DNA from: Actinomadura physcomitrii | GTDB lineage: Bacteria > Actinomycetota > Actinomycetes > Streptosporangiales > Streptosporangiaceae | Direction: 5' to 3' | Assembly (NCBI RefSeq): GCF_008923205.2 | Contig: NZ_WBMS02000023.1 | Location: forward strand, 19,624-83,623 | DNA: 64,000 bases | Program-made: the position numbers and the translations under genes | Part shown: piece after piece, positions 33,525 to 42,490 of the stretch | How positions within the stretch are numbered: position 1 is the stretch's first letter | How the letters are laid out: every line of letters begins with the position of its first letter | Notes under the pieces: model-generated | What the model saw: only the letters and a program-made list of their open reading frames with translations | Database searches by the model: none | Told to the model about the DNA's origin: nothing

Positions 33525-34193
33525 TCAGCCGAGGTCGGGGGCGGTGGCGGTGAAACGGGCCTCGACGGCGGCGCGGACGACCTGGGTCTCCGGCTCCAGG
33601 TCGATCGGCTCGGGCTCGCCCGCGCCTCCGGGTGCGGGGCTGAACGCGCCGGCCAGCGCGACCGGCTGCCCCATGCTCTCGTCGCGGCCGAGGCCCTCGT
33701 CGGACAGCTCGACCAGGCCGGTCAGCCGCGCGCCGAGCGCCTCCGCGTACCGGCGGGCGCGCGCGACGGCCTCCTGCGCGGCCTGCTCGGCGGCCCGCCG
33801 GTAGACGTCGCTGTCGCGGCGCAGGTCCCAGTCGGGTCCGTCCACCCGGGTGCGTTCGAGGTCGCCGAGCCGGGTGACCAGCTCGCCGAGCACGGTGAAG
33901 TCCGCGACCGTCACCTTGATCAGCACGGTCCCCTGGTAGGCGCGGATGTCGCCCTCGCGGCGCCGGTACTTCACCAGCGGGGTGATGACGAGCCCGCCGG
34001 TCTCGGTCCGCTCCACCGCGTCGCCGTAGGAGCCGATCAGGTCGAGCGCGGCCCGGTTGCGCTCGGTGAGCCGGTCCAGCGCCCTGCGCCGGTCCGGCTC
34101 CTGCGACTGGACGTGCACCGACAGCCGGGCGATCTCCGGCTCGGCCTCCAGCACCGCCTCGCCGCGCACACTGATCAACGGAGCGTCGCTCAT
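33525..34193 (-). CDS. SIMPL (DUF541) domain protein
   Basis: The 222-residue protein opens with LISVRGEAVLEAEPEIARLSVHVQSQEPDRRRAL, the SIMPL strand-helix start. It continues with VITPLVKYRRREGDIRAYQGTVLIKV and YRRAAEQAAQEAVARARRYAEALGARLTGLVEL. No signal peptide is visible, unlike many secreted SIMPL proteins. The role is unknown; some family members affect envelope integrity. It lies 32 bases upstream of the zinc-finger gene on the same strand. Confidence 0.88.
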   Translation of the reverse strand: MSDAPLISVRGEAVLEAEPEIARLSVHVQSQEPDRRRALDRLTERNRAALDLIGSYGDAVERTETGGLVITPLVKYRRREGDIRAYQGTVLIKVTVADFTVLGELVTRLGDLERTRVDGPDWDLRRDSDVYRRAAEQAAQEAVARARRYAEALGARLTGLVELSDEGLGRDESMGQPVALAGAFSPAPGGAGEPEPIDLEPETQVVRAAVEARFTATAPDLG

Positions 34194-34231
34194 ACCGCCA
34201 ACCTAACCGGTGGCCGGGAGGGGCGGCGCTG

Positions 34232-35416
34232 CTAGAGGAAGGTCTTCCCCTCGCCCCGGTAGGTCGGGACGGTCCGGACGAACCGGGCGCCGTCGATGAG
34301 GTGCAGGTCGGCGAACCGCTCGCACAGCTCACCCGCCTTGGTGTGCCGGAACCAGACCCGGTCGCCGATCCGCAGCTCGTCGGCGGTGCGGCCGAGCAGC
34401 GGCGTCTGCACCTCGCCGGCGCCCTCGTTCGGGTCGTAGGACAGGCCGGCGGGCAGGTAGGGCCGGGGGAGCCGGACGTCGTCGCCGGGCCCGGACGCGA
34501 GGTAGCCGCCGCCGAGGCAGGTCGCGACGCCGGGGCCGGGCCGGCGGACGACGGGCAGCGCGAACAGCGCGGCGGGCCGTCCGGTGAAGTTGGAGTAGTA
34601 GTCGAACAGGTGCGGCTGGTACAGCCCGGAGCCCGCGGCGATCTCGGTGACGGCGCGCTCGGCGGCGGTCTTCTCGACGCTGCCGGTGCCGCCGCCGTTG
34701 ACGAACTCCAGGTCGGCCAGGTCGCGGACGGCGCGGACGATCCCGGCGCGCCGCCGGGCCAGTTCCATCCGGGACCGCTGCTGCATGGCGCGGATGACGC
34801 GGGCCCGGGCGGGCCGTCCGGGCGGCAGGTCGCCGACGCCGGCGATCTGCGACTCGTAGGCCATCAGCCCGGCGAGGCGCAGGCCGGGCCGCTTGAGGAT
34901 CTCCTCGGTGAACGCGGCGACGTCGGCAGGGGTGCGCAGCGGGGAGCGCAGGGCGCCGATCCGGACCCGGCCGCCGAGGGGCCGGTAGGAGGCGTCGATG
35001 TCGACGCAGACGCGGACGCGGGCGCCGCCGGCGGCTTCCTCGATGAGGTCGAGGTGCGCGGGGCAGTCGACCATCAGGGTGATCGCGCGGGCGGCGGCGG
35101 GGTCGGCGGCCAGCTCGGCGATCGCGGTGCGGTCGGCGGTCGGGTAGGCGACGAGGACGTCGTCGCTGACGCCCTCCCGGGCGAGCCAGAGCGCCTCGGG
35201 AAGGGTGAACGCCATGACGCCGGCGAAGCCGTCCATCGCGAGCGCCTCCTCCAGGAGGGCGCGGCAGCGCACCGACTTGCTGGCGATCCTGATGGGCTTG
35301 CCGGCGGCGCGGCGCACCAGGTCGGCGGCGTTGGCGCGGAAGGCCGCGAGGTCGACGACGGCGAACGGCGCCTCTAGGCCGGCGGTCGCGGCGTCGTAGC
35401 GCTCCCGGAGGTTCAT
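34232..35416 (-). CDS. Amino-acid deaminase/aldolase (alanine-racemase-like PLP fold)
   Basis: The 394-residue protein matches fold-type III PLP enzymes of the D-threonine aldolase/deaminase group. APFAVVDLAAFRANAADL begins the barrel, the PLP lysine sits in IRIASKSVRCRALLEEAL, and VCVDIDASYRPLGGRVRIG and LEFVNGGGTGSVEKT follow. The C-terminal beta domain contains LRIGDRVWFRHTKAGEL. It probably acts on a D- or hydroxy-amino acid; the exact substrate is not readable. ATG 35416 has no clear ribosome site; GTG 35425 is an alternative. Confidence 0.82.
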   Translation of the reverse strand: MNLRERYDAATAGLEAPFAVVDLAAFRANAADLVRRAAGKPIRIASKSVRCRALLEEALAMDGFAGVMAFTLPEALWLAREGVSDDVLVAYPTADRTAIAELAADPAAARAITLMVDCPAHLDLIEEAAGGARVRVCVDIDASYRPLGGRVRIGALRSPLRTPADVAAFTEEILKRPGLRLAGLMAYESQIAGVGDLPPGRPARARVIRAMQQRSRMELARRRAGIVRAVRDLADLEFVNGGGTGSVEKTAAERAVTEIAAGSGLYQPHLFDYYSNFTGRPAALFALPVVRRPGPGVATCLGGGYLASGPGDDVRLPRPYLPAGLSYDPNEGAGEVQTPLLGRTADELRIGDRVWFRHTKAGELCERFADLHLIDGARFVRTVPTYRGEGKTFL

Positions 35417-35479
35417 GTTGGCCACAGTGCCACAATAGCGGTGAATGTGAAAAGCTCTCACATACCAGTGCGCCCGCTC

Positions 35480-36415
35480 TCAGCCCTTGCGGGGGTGCGC
35501 GTCGAAGAACCTCCACAGCATCTCACTCGCCTCGGACGGCCACGCGTGCGTCCCGCCCTGGATCTTGCAGAACGTCACCTCGACGCCCTGCTCGCCCTTG
35601 CCCGTCCCCTGGCAGTCGGTGTTGCCGCTGAGCGCCTTCACGTTCTCGTGCGGCTCCGGCAGCTTCGCCAGCCTCCGCCAGAAGTCCACCGCCCGCGACA
35701 CGGGCGGGAACGGCCGCTTGTCGTTGAAGTCGCGGTTCCCGCCGCCGTTGAACGGGACGCTGCGGTCCGCCGTCCCGTGGAAGATCATCGCCGACACCGG
35801 ACGGTCCGGGTCGCACTCGGTGACCAGCGACCCCTCGACCACCCCGATCGCCGCGACCTTGCCGGGCTTCTCGCAGGCCAGCCTGTACGCCATGCCCGCG
35901 CCGTTGGAGAACCCGGTGACGAACACCCGGTCCGGGTCGGCGAGCCCGGCGCCGGTCAGCTCGTCGATCAGCTTGCTCAGGAACCCGACGTCGTCGATCT
36001 TCCCGATCTTCGCGGCGCCGCAGCAGCTCCCCGCGTTCCAGGTCGTCATGAAGCCGTCCGGGTAGGCGACCACGAACCCCTTGCCGTCGGAGAGCTTGTC
36101 GAAGCCGGTCAGCGACTCCATCTGCTTCATGTTCGCGAGGCCGCCGTGCAGCGCGATCACGAGGGCGGGCTTGTCGGCAAGCTTGCCGTCCTTCCACTTG
36201 CCGTCCGCCACCTTGGCCGGGATGTGCAGCAGGTACTCCCGGTGCCCGGGCGTGCCCACGTCGATCTTCTCCTGGTGGGTGCCGGCGCCGGTCGCGATCC
36301 CGTCGACCGTCGCGGGCCGCTTGCCGCCCTTGCCGCCGTCCTTGCCGCCGTCCTTGCTCGTGCAGGCCGCGAGGACGAGGGACAGGGCCAGTGCGACAAT
36401 CAGGATCCGGCGCAT
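35480..36415 (-). CDS. Secreted esterase lipoprotein (LpqC / PHB-depolymerase-like)
   Basis: The 311-residue protein has a lipobox signal (ILIVALALSLVLAAC) with Cys19-type lipidation. It then has an alpha/beta-hydrolase core: LVIALHGGLANMKQME (oxyanion region), VFVTGFSNGAGMAYRLACE (nucleophilic Ser in GFSNG) and FHGTADRSVPFNGG (acid). GGTHAWP carries the catalytic His. This is the LpqC/feruloyl-esterase-like family. It is a surface-anchored esterase of unknown substrate. A Lys/Gly linker follows the lipidation site. Confidence 0.9.
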   Translation of the reverse strand: MRRILIVALALSLVLAACTSKDGGKDGGKGGKRPATVDGIATGAGTHQEKIDVGTPGHREYLLHIPAKVADGKWKDGKLADKPALVIALHGGLANMKQMESLTGFDKLSDGKGFVVAYPDGFMTTWNAGSCCGAAKIGKIDDVGFLSKLIDELTGAGLADPDRVFVTGFSNGAGMAYRLACEKPGKVAAIGVVEGSLVTECDPDRPVSAMIFHGTADRSVPFNGGGNRDFNDKRPFPPVSRAVDFWRRLAKLPEPHENVKALSGNTDCQGTGKGEQGVEVTFCKIQGGTHAWPSEASEMLWRFFDAHPRKG

Positions 36416-36482
36416 GCGTGCAAAAGTAACCTCAACGGCTCCCCTCGAACTACTCACGAGTAGACGAACCGGTGCGCCTACC

Positions 36483-36531
36483 GAGTTGTGTTCTCCAACT
36501 CGCCCCGCTCGTGGGTTGGAAATTCCAACCC
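36483..36531. promoter_or_regulatory. Pair of GTTG-N7-CAAC palindromes upstream of purU
   Basis: Site 1 (36483-36501) is GAGTTG-N7-CAACTC; site 2 (36513-36531) is a perfect 19-base palindrome, GGGTTGGAA-A-TTCCAACCC. Bases 36485-36499 are the exact reverse complement of 45101-45115 in front of the thiolase gene. A GGAGGG and a 19-codon ATG frame (36546-36605, possibly a gene remnant) follow. The sites look like operators of one regulator. Confidence 0.6.
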
Positions 36532-36654
36532 GCTGGAGGGCCGCGATGAACGGGGTCCTGGCGCGGCACGGCCGCGCGACGGCGGCGCGCCGCGTAGGCT
36601 CGTAGCCCCGTATCCACCTGAGCTGCGCCTTCGTGGCGAGAGTGAGACCGAGAC

Positions 36655-37512
36655 ATGGACCGAGCCGACCAGTACGTGCTGACCCTGTCGTGCCCCGACC
36701 GGCCGGGCATCGTCGCCGCCGTCTCCGGAGCGCTCGCCGACCGCGGCTGCAACATCGTCGAGAGCCAGCAGTTCGGCGACCCCGACTCCGGCACCTTCTT
36801 CATGCGGGTCCAGTTCACCGCCCGCCCCGGCACCGACGCCGACGAGCTGCGCGGCGCGTTCGCCTCCCTCGCTCCCGACCTCGGCCTCCAGTGGCGGCTG
36901 CACGACCTGTCCCAGCGCCCCCGCGTGCTCATCATGGTCTCGAAGGGCGGGCACTGCCTCAACGACCTGCTCTACCGGCAGCGCTCCGGGCTCCTCGACA
37001 TCGACGTCGTCGCCGTCGCGTCCAACCACCCCGACCTGCGGCCGCTCACCCAGTCGTACGGCATCGACTACCACCACCTCCCGGCCGGGCCCGGCGGCAA
37101 GGCCGCGCAGGAGGCCGAGATCCTCGCCCTCGTCGAGCACTACCGCGCCGACCTCGTCGTCCTCGCCCGCTACATGCAGATCCTCTCCGACGACTTCTGT
37201 GCAAAGCTCCCCGGCGCGATCATCAACATCCACCACTCCTTCCTGCCGAGCTTCAAGGGCGCCCGCCCCTACCACCGGGCGCACGAGCGCGGCGTCAAGC
37301 TGATCGGCGCCACCGCGCACTACGTCACCGCCGACCTCGACGAGGGCCCGATCATCGAGCAGGAGGTCGCCCGCGTCGACCACACGCACAGCCCCGAGGA
37401 CCTGGTGGCGGTCGGCCGCGACGTCGAATGCCTCGCGCTCGCCCGCGCCGTCCGCTGGCACGCCGAGCACCGCGTGCTGCTCAACGGGGACCGCACGGTC
37501 GTCTTCCGCTGA
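36655..37512 (+). CDS. purU: Formyltetrahydrofolate deformylase
   Basis: The enzyme hydrolyses 10-formyl-THF to THF and formate, adjusting one-carbon pools. Residues 1-80 form an ACT domain (YVLTLSCPDRPGIVAAVSGALADRGCNIVESQQFGD). The hydrolase domain resembles PurN: VLIMVSKGGHCLNDLLYRQRSG, then INIHHSFLPSFKGARPYHRAHERGVKLIGATAHYVT with the catalytic Asn-His pair, and DLDEGPIIEQE. Its 285 residues are the usual length. Two palindromic sites lie 120-170 bases upstream. Confidence 0.96.
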   Translation: MDRADQYVLTLSCPDRPGIVAAVSGALADRGCNIVESQQFGDPDSGTFFMRVQFTARPGTDADELRGAFASLAPDLGLQWRLHDLSQRPRVLIMVSKGGHCLNDLLYRQRSGLLDIDVVAVASNHPDLRPLTQSYGIDYHHLPAGPGGKAAQEAEILALVEHYRADLVVLARYMQILSDDFCAKLPGAIINIHHSFLPSFKGARPYHRAHERGVKLIGATAHYVTADLDEGPIIEQEVARVDHTHSPEDLVAVGRDVECLALARAVRWHAEHRVLLNGDRTVVFR

Positions 37513-37630
37513 CCGTTCGCGCAGGTGAAAGCGTGAGATGTCGGCATGGCGTGTTTCACTCCACGTGACATTGCCTCACTATGGGTAGCGGTAGATCGTC
37601 CGGACGTGCCGGTGGCTCACGGGGGTGGCT

Positions 37631-38245
37631 ATGGCCGAGGCTCTGGTCAAGGATTTGATCGAAGAAGAGCGCAGCAGGCGGCAGGCGCGGCGCCTCGCCG
37701 TCCGCGAGTTCCGCCCGCGGCGCGCGCTCGCCGGCCTGGCGGCCGCGCTCGCGGTGACCGCCGCCGGCGGGATCGCCGCCATCGAACTGCTCGCCGCCGC
37801 GCTGCACTCCGGCGTCCACCCGGTCCCCGGCATGGGCGCCCTCGTGCACGCGCTGCGGCACCGCCCGTGGCGCGACGCCGCCGTTCGCGAGACCGCCGCC
37901 GCGATCGCCGGCTGCGGCCTGCTGTTCCTGCTCGCCGCGCTGCCCGGGCGGCTGCGCGGCGTCCCGCTGGACGGCGCCGACCCGCGGCTCGCGGGCGTCG
38001 TCCGCCGCTCCGCGCTGCGCCGCGCCGCCGCCGACGCCGCGCTGGCCGTCCCCGGCATCGAGCGCGCCCGCGCCCGCGGCCTCGGCGTGCTCCGCCGCCG
38101 GCTGATCGTCCGGGCCGTCACGCACTACCGCAACCCGGCGAACCTCGAGGAACTGGTGCACACCGCGGTCGCGGCGCGCCTCGACCGGATCGAGCCGATG
38201 CACCGTCCCCTGGTGGACGTCCGGCTCGGCTGGCGGAAGGACTGA
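37631..38245 (+). CDS. DUF6286 membrane protein (Asp23-cluster type), copy 1
   Basis: The ~204-residue protein has two membrane helices (ALAGLAAALAVTAAGGIAAIELL; TAAAIAGCGLLFLLAALPG) separated by a loop. A cytoplasmic basic domain with ALRRAAADAALAVPGIERARARGL follows and ends in ERMDPL-like RIEPMHRPLVDVRLGW. It is paralogous to the product at 43585 (same topology and LPGR-x-VPL pattern). ATG 37631 follows GGGGG; GTG 37625 is an alternative. The next gene is its AmaP-like partner. Confidence 0.75.
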   Translation: MAEALVKDLIEEERSRRQARRLAVREFRPRRALAGLAAALAVTAAGGIAAIELLAAALHSGVHPVPGMGALVHALRHRPWRDAAVRETAAAIAGCGLLFLLAALPGRLRGVPLDGADPRLAGVVRRSALRRAAADAALAVPGIERARARGLGVLRRRLIVRAVTHYRNPANLEELVHTAVAARLDRIEPMHRPLVDVRLGWRKD

Positions 38246-38247
38246 CG

Positions 38248-38799
38248 ATGAGGATCCCGATCGCCGCGACCGGCGCCCTGCTGCTGCTGTGCGGCGCGTC
38301 CGCCCTCGCCCTGAGCGCGTCCGGCCTCGCCGGGCACCCGCCGCTCGACCCCGCGCTGGTGCGCTTCGCCGCCGGCGCCCCGTGGTTCCTGCCCGCCGCC
38401 GCGGGCGTCGCCGAGATCCTGGCGCTCGCGGGCCAGCTCTGGCTGGTCCTGCAGGGCCGCACCGTCGTCCACCTGCGGTGGCCCGACCTCGACCCGCAGA
38501 CCCGCGCGCACGCCCGCGCCGCCGCCGACGTCCTCGTCAAGACGGCCAAGGAGCTCCCGGACGTCCAGGACGTCCGGCTCCGCCTCACCGGCACCGCCAA
38601 CCGCCCCCGCCTGGTCATGCACGTGACCTGCGCCGGCGACGCGCTGCTCAGCGAGGTCTACGGCGAGCTCGGCGCCGGCCCCGTCGAACGCTACCGCCGC
38701 GCCCTGGGCATGCCCGACCTGAAGGCGATCGTCCGCTTCCACCTGGCGTTCCCGCAACCCGAGAAACGCCCCCGCGTCCCCCACCCGGAAACCGCGTAA
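38248..38799 (+). CDS. AmaP-like alkaline-shock membrane anchor, copy 1
   Basis: The 183-residue protein starts 2 bases after the DUF6286 gene. It has an N-terminal helix (IAATGALLLLCGASALALS), a second helix (FLPAAAGVAEILALAGQLWLVLQ) and a C-terminal cytoplasmic domain. That domain (AAADVLVKTAKELPDVQDVRLRLTGTANRPRLVMHVTC) resembles the anchor of Asp23/Gls24 proteins. Its paralogue is at 44194. No Asp23 gene is directly beside this copy. Confidence 0.72.
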   Translation: MRIPIAATGALLLLCGASALALSASGLAGHPPLDPALVRFAAGAPWFLPAAAGVAEILALAGQLWLVLQGRTVVHLRWPDLDPQTRAHARAAADVLVKTAKELPDVQDVRLRLTGTANRPRLVMHVTCAGDALLSEVYGELGAGPVERYRRALGMPDLKAIVRFHLAFPQPEKRPRVPHPETA

Positions 38800-38894
38800 C
38801 TCACACCCGTCGCGTGTCCGCGGAGTTCGGGCCCGCGCGGAACGGTGGCCGCAAGGGGGCCGGGGCTTGTGGCTCAGCCGCGCGACGAGGCCGA

Positions 38895-39047
38895 CCGTCG
38901 CGATCGCGTGCGAAGCCAAGTTCGAGCTTGCGAGAACTTGATCGCGCGGCGAGCCGCCAGGCGAGCCGGAGCGATGCTGCGATCGCACGCATCGCCCGCC
39001 GAAGGGAAGGCGCCCCAGCGCCTGACCGCCAAGGGCAATGCAAAGAA
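38895..39047 (+). repeat. Dispersed ~150-bp repeat, copy A
   Basis: This intergenic segment matches the reverse complement of 52827-52980 at roughly 88% identity over its full length. It contains internal palindromes (CAAGTTCGAGCTTG; TGCGATCGCACGCA). It lies in the 506-base gap between the AmaP-like gene and the histidine kinase. It has no ORF with normal codon bias and no transposase. Confidence 0.88.
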
Positions 39048-39056
39048 AACACGCGA

Positions 39057-39109
39057 CACCCGTCCGGGGCCTCGCCGGGCGGGGGGCGGCGTCCGGCCCC
39101 GGACGGGTG
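39057..39109. terminator. GC-rich hairpin in the gap before the histidine kinase
   Basis: A perfect 14-bp stem (39057-39070 with 39096-39109, CACCCGTCCGGGGC arm) with a 25-base loop lies just after repeat copy A. No T tract follows, so it may be a Rho-independent-like terminator of the upstream pair or part of the repeat. The remaining ~195 bases to the kinase must hold its promoter. Confidence 0.45.
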
Positions 39110-39305
39110 CCCGCGCTCGGGCAGGCGCCCCTGCGCCGCGGAGCGGACGCATGCACACGATGGGCGCCCGCGCACACGGAAAGCCGTGCAGGTCGCGGGG
39201 CATGCATCCGTCACTATGCGCGATCTTCTGGTAACGGTCACGGTTGTGTACATTTCGTTCACGGCAGAACTCGAGGGAACGGCCGAGACGAAAGGTACGG
39301 GTGCG

Positions 39306-40922
39306 ATGCGGCGTCCCGGTTGGGCGGCGCCCGGACGCTGGAGCCTGGCCCGGCAGCTGCTGGCGCTGCAGGCGGCGATCGTGGCGCTGCTGGTGGGGGT
39401 CGGCGCGACGCTCGCGTACCTGGACGCGCGGCGGGCGACCGACGAGCGGGCGGCGCAGACGGTGACGGCGCTGGCGGAGAGCATCGCGGACGCGCCGGAC
39501 GTGCGGGCGGCGGTGGCGGCGCCGGTGCCGAGCCGGGTGCTGCAGCCGTACGCGGAGCGGATCCGGCACGACACCGGCGTCGACTTCATCACGATCATGA
39601 GTCCGGCGGGGATCCGGTACACGCATCCGAAGCCGGCGCGGATCGGCGGGCGGTTCGTCGGGAACACGGCGCGGGCGCTGGCGGGGCACGCGTTCACCGA
39701 GACCTACACCGGGACGCTGGGGCCGTCGGTGCGGACGGTGGCGCCGGTGTTCGGGGACGGGCACCGGGTGGTGGCGCTGGTGGCGGTCGGGATCACGATC
39801 CGGGCGATCTCGGCGGAGCTGCGCCGGCGGCTGCTCGTGGTGGTGGGCGTCGCGGTGATGGTGCTGGCGATCGGGATCGGCGGGAGCTACCTGGTGGCGG
39901 CGCGGTTGCGGCGGCAGACGCGGGGGGTGGCGCCGGGCGAGCTGCGGGGGATGTTCGAGTACTACGAGGCGATCCTGCACTCCGTCCGGGAGGGGCTGGT
40001 GCTGCTGGACCGCGGTGGCGGCGTGGTGCTGTGCAACGACGCGGCGCGCGAGCTGCTGGACCTGCCGCCGGACGGCCCGGACGGGCGGCATGTCGGTGAG
40101 CTGGGGCTGCCGGAGGAGCTGGTGGCGTCGATGACGTCGCCGGAGCCGCGCGCGGACGAGATCCATGTCGGGGACACGCGGGTCCTGGTCGTCAGCACGG
40201 CGCCGGTCCGGTCCGGGGACCGGGCGATGGGCAACGTGGTGACGCTGCGGGACCACACGGAGCTGCAGGGGCTGACGGGCGAGCTGGACACGGTGCGGGG
40301 GTTCGCGGAGTCGCTGCGGTCGCAGGCGCACGAGGCGGCGAACCGGCTGCACACGGTGGTGTCGCTGGTGGAGCTCGGGCGGCCGGAGCAGGCGGTCGAG
40401 TTCGCGACGGCGGATCTGGCGGCGGCGCAGCGGCTGACGGACCGGGTCGTCGGCTCGGTGACGGAGCCGGTGCTGGCGGCGCTGCTGCTCGGCAAGTCGG
40501 CGGAGGCGGCGGAGCGCGGCGTCGAGCTGGAGATCGCCGAGGACACCGCGATCGACGGGGTGGTGGAGCCGCGCGACCTGGTCACGATCCTCGGGAACCT
40601 GATCGACAACGCGGTGGACGCGGCGGTGGAGAACGCGGGGGTGCGGCCGCCGCGGGTCCGGGTGAGCGTGCGCCGCGAGGACGGGCGGCTCGTGCTGCGG
40701 GTCGCCGACAGCGGCCCGGGGGTGGATCCGGCGGACGTGCCGGAGATGTTCCGGCGGGGTTGGACGACCAAGTCGTCCGGCGGGCCGGTGGGGCACGGGC
40801 TCGGCCTGGCGCTGGTGGGCCGGGCGGTCCGGCGGCACGCGGGCACGGTGGAGGTCGCCGGCGACGGCGGCGGGGACGACGGCGCGGTGTTCACCGTCCG
40901 GCTGCCGCTGGACGTCCGATGA
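39306..40922 (+). CDS. CitA/DcuS-type sensor histidine kinase
   Basis: The 538-residue kinase has a membrane helix (LLALQAAIVALLVGVGATLAYL) and an extracytoplasmic PAS-like sensor (YAERIRHDTGVDFITIMSPAGIRYTHPKPARIGGRFVGN). A second helix (LLVVVGVAVMVLAIGIGGSYLV) and a cytoplasmic PAS domain follow. The H-box is LRSQAHEAANRLHTVVSLVELG, the N-box LGNLIDNAVDAAVE, and the catalytic end is GHGLGLALVGRAVRRHAGTVEV. The family usually senses C4-dicarboxylates or citrate, but no transporter lies nearby. It overlaps the response-regulator start. Confidence 0.94.
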   Translation: MRRPGWAAPGRWSLARQLLALQAAIVALLVGVGATLAYLDARRATDERAAQTVTALAESIADAPDVRAAVAAPVPSRVLQPYAERIRHDTGVDFITIMSPAGIRYTHPKPARIGGRFVGNTARALAGHAFTETYTGTLGPSVRTVAPVFGDGHRVVALVAVGITIRAISAELRRRLLVVVGVAVMVLAIGIGGSYLVAARLRRQTRGVAPGELRGMFEYYEAILHSVREGLVLLDRGGGVVLCNDAARELLDLPPDGPDGRHVGELGLPEELVASMTSPEPRADEIHVGDTRVLVVSTAPVRSGDRAMGNVVTLRDHTELQGLTGELDTVRGFAESLRSQAHEAANRLHTVVSLVELGRPEQAVEFATADLAAAQRLTDRVVGSVTEPVLAALLLGKSAEAAERGVELEIAEDTAIDGVVEPRDLVTILGNLIDNAVDAAVENAGVRPPRVRVSVRREDGRLVLRVADSGPGVDPADVPEMFRRGWTTKSSGGPVGHGLGLALVGRAVRRHAGTVEVAGDGGGDDGAVFTVRLPLDVR

Positions 40923-41590
40923 TCTCGGTGCTGGTGGTGGAGGACGACCCGGTCGCGGCGGAGGCGCACCGCTCGTACGTCGAGCAGGTCGCGGGGTTCG
41001 CGGTGGCGGGGGTGGTGCATTCGGGCGCGGACGCGCTGCGGTTCTGCGAGCGGACGCCGGTGGACGTCGTGCTGCTGGACTTCTACCTGCCCGACACGCA
41101 CGGGCTGACGGTCTGCCGGGCGCTGCGGGCCGGGGGCAGCGAGGTCGACGTGATCGCGGTGACGTCGGCGCGGGACCTCGCGGTGATCCGCTCGGCGGTG
41201 TCGGTCGGCGTCGTCCAGTACCTGCTGAAACCGTTCACGTTCGCGTCGCTGCGCGACAAGCTCGTCGGGTACGCGCGGTACCGGGAGCAGCTGGTGGGGA
41301 CGGGGGAGGTGACGGGGCAGGCGGACGTGGACGGGGTGCTCGCGACGCTGCGGACGCCCGGCCACCGGTCGCTGCCGAAGGGGATGAGCGGGGAGACGCT
41401 CCAGGCGATCACCGAGGTGCTGGCGGGGGCGCCGGACGGGCTGTCGGCTGCGGCGGCCGCGGACCTCGCCGGGGTGTCCCGCGTCACCGCGCGCCGCTAC
41501 CTGGAGTACCTCGCCGAGAACGGCCTGGCGACGCGCCGTCCCCACTACGGGCAGGTCGGCCGGCCGGAGGTCCGCTTCTACCCGGGGTAG
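40919..41590 (+). CDS. CitB/DcuR-type response regulator
   Basis: ATG 40919 overlaps the kinase stop (ATGA). The 223-residue protein has a receiver domain (SVLVVEDDPVAAEAHRSYVEQ; phosphoacceptor Asp in VVLLDFYLPDTHGL; VTSAR; LKPF). Its C-terminal HTH (LSAAAAADLAGVSRVTARRYLEYLAENG) is of the CitB/DcuR class. It pairs with the preceding kinase. It sits upstream of the Asp23 cluster on the same strand, so those envelope genes are candidate targets. Confidence 0.94.
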   Translation: MISVLVVEDDPVAAEAHRSYVEQVAGFAVAGVVHSGADALRFCERTPVDVVLLDFYLPDTHGLTVCRALRAGGSEVDVIAVTSARDLAVIRSAVSVGVVQYLLKPFTFASLRDKLVGYARYREQLVGTGEVTGQADVDGVLATLRTPGHRSLPKGMSGETLQAITEVLAGAPDGLSAAAAADLAGVSRVTARRYLEYLAENGLATRRPHYGQVGRPEVRFYPG

Positions 41591-41652
41591 ACGGGCGCGC
41601 CGCGGGGTACCTAAGGGACGAACGATCCGTCAGCGACATCGGGGGAGTTGTC

Positions 41653-41838
41653 GTGGGTGACCTGAACGACAAGGTGGACCGCAGGACCGCCGAACCGGAG
41701 CGGAGGAACGAGCCGGGCGAGGCCCGTACGGCCCGCACCGGGGAGGCCGCCGACGACGCCGGACGCGCGGGGGACAAGCCGCGCAAGGTCAAGCCGGGCG
41801 ACGCGGCCCGGAAGATGCGCGCGATGTTCAAGGGGTAG
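41653..41838 (+). CDS. Small highly charged protein of unknown function
   Basis: GTG 41653 follows GGGGGAG at ideal spacing. The 61-residue product is hydrophilic and probably disordered (NDKVDRRTAEPERRNEPGEA), ending in KPRKVKPGDAARKMRAMFKG. It precedes a strong hairpin and the Asp23 genes. Function is not recognised. Confidence 0.6.
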   Translation: MGDLNDKVDRRTAEPERRNEPGEARTARTGEAADDAGRAGDKPRKVKPGDAARKMRAMFKG

Positions 41839-41854
41839 CGCCCTTTCGCGGCGA

Positions 41855-41883
41855 GGGGCCGGCGGCGCGGCGCCGCCGGCCCC
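41855..41883 (+). terminator. Hairpin after the small charged-protein gene
   Basis: A perfect 13-bp GC stem (41855-41867 with 41871-41883) with a 3-base loop lies 17 bases after the stop. No T run follows. It probably separates this gene from the Asp23 operon, whose start is ~110 bases further. Confidence 0.5.
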
Positions 41884-41992
41884 GCATCGCATGTAAAACC
41901 CTGTTGACCTGCCTGTTCGTCCGTCCCCGGAGGGTTTGGTGCGATCTGCAATGAGCATCAATCGCACATAGCCGACGCATCGGGGGGACACG

Positions 41993-42490
41993 GTGAGCCA
42001 GGACGATGGACGCAGGGACGGCCCGGTCGCGGCGCAGGACCGGCCCGAGGAGGGACTGCGGCGCGCCCGCGCCGGCGGGACGAGCGAGCTCGTGACGTCG
42101 GGCGGCCGCACCGAGATCGCCGACGTGGTGGTCGCCAAGATCGCCAGCATGGCGGCCCGCGAGGTGGGCGGCGTGCACGAGATGGGCGCGGGGATGAGCC
42201 GGACGATCGGCTCGGTGAAGGAGCGGCTGCCCGGGGTCGCCGCGGACCCGACGCAGGGCGTCGGGGTGCAGGTCGGCGAGCGGCAGGCGGCGATCGACAT
42301 CGACCTGGTCGTCGACTACGGCGCCTCGATCCCCGCTCTCGCCGACGCGGTGCGCTCCAACGTGATCGGCCAGGTGGAGCACATGTGCGGGCTGGAGGTC
42401 GTGGAGGTCGACATCACGGTCGACGACATCCATCTGCCGGACGACGACCGCGAGGAGTCCGAGCAGCCGACGGGCCCGCGGGTGCTATGA
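41993..42490 (+). CDS. Asp23/Gls24 envelope-stress protein
   Basis: The 165-residue protein carries the Asp23 domain: GGRTEIADVVVAKIASMAAREVGGVHEMG, then GVGVQVGERQAAIDIDLVVDYGASIPALADAVRSNVIGQVEHMCGLEVVEVDITVDDIH. A charged N-terminal extension precedes it. Asp23 proteins form a membrane-associated layer through AmaP-type anchors. GTG 41993 opens a chain of overlapping genes through 44799. The C-terminal tail is acidic. Confidence 0.92.
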   Translation: MSQDDGRRDGPVAAQDRPEEGLRRARAGGTSELVTSGGRTEIADVVVAKIASMAAREVGGVHEMGAGMSRTIGSVKERLPGVAADPTQGVGVQVGERQAAIDIDLVVDYGASIPALADAVRSNVIGQVEHMCGLEVVEVDITVDDIHLPDDDREESEQPTGPRVL

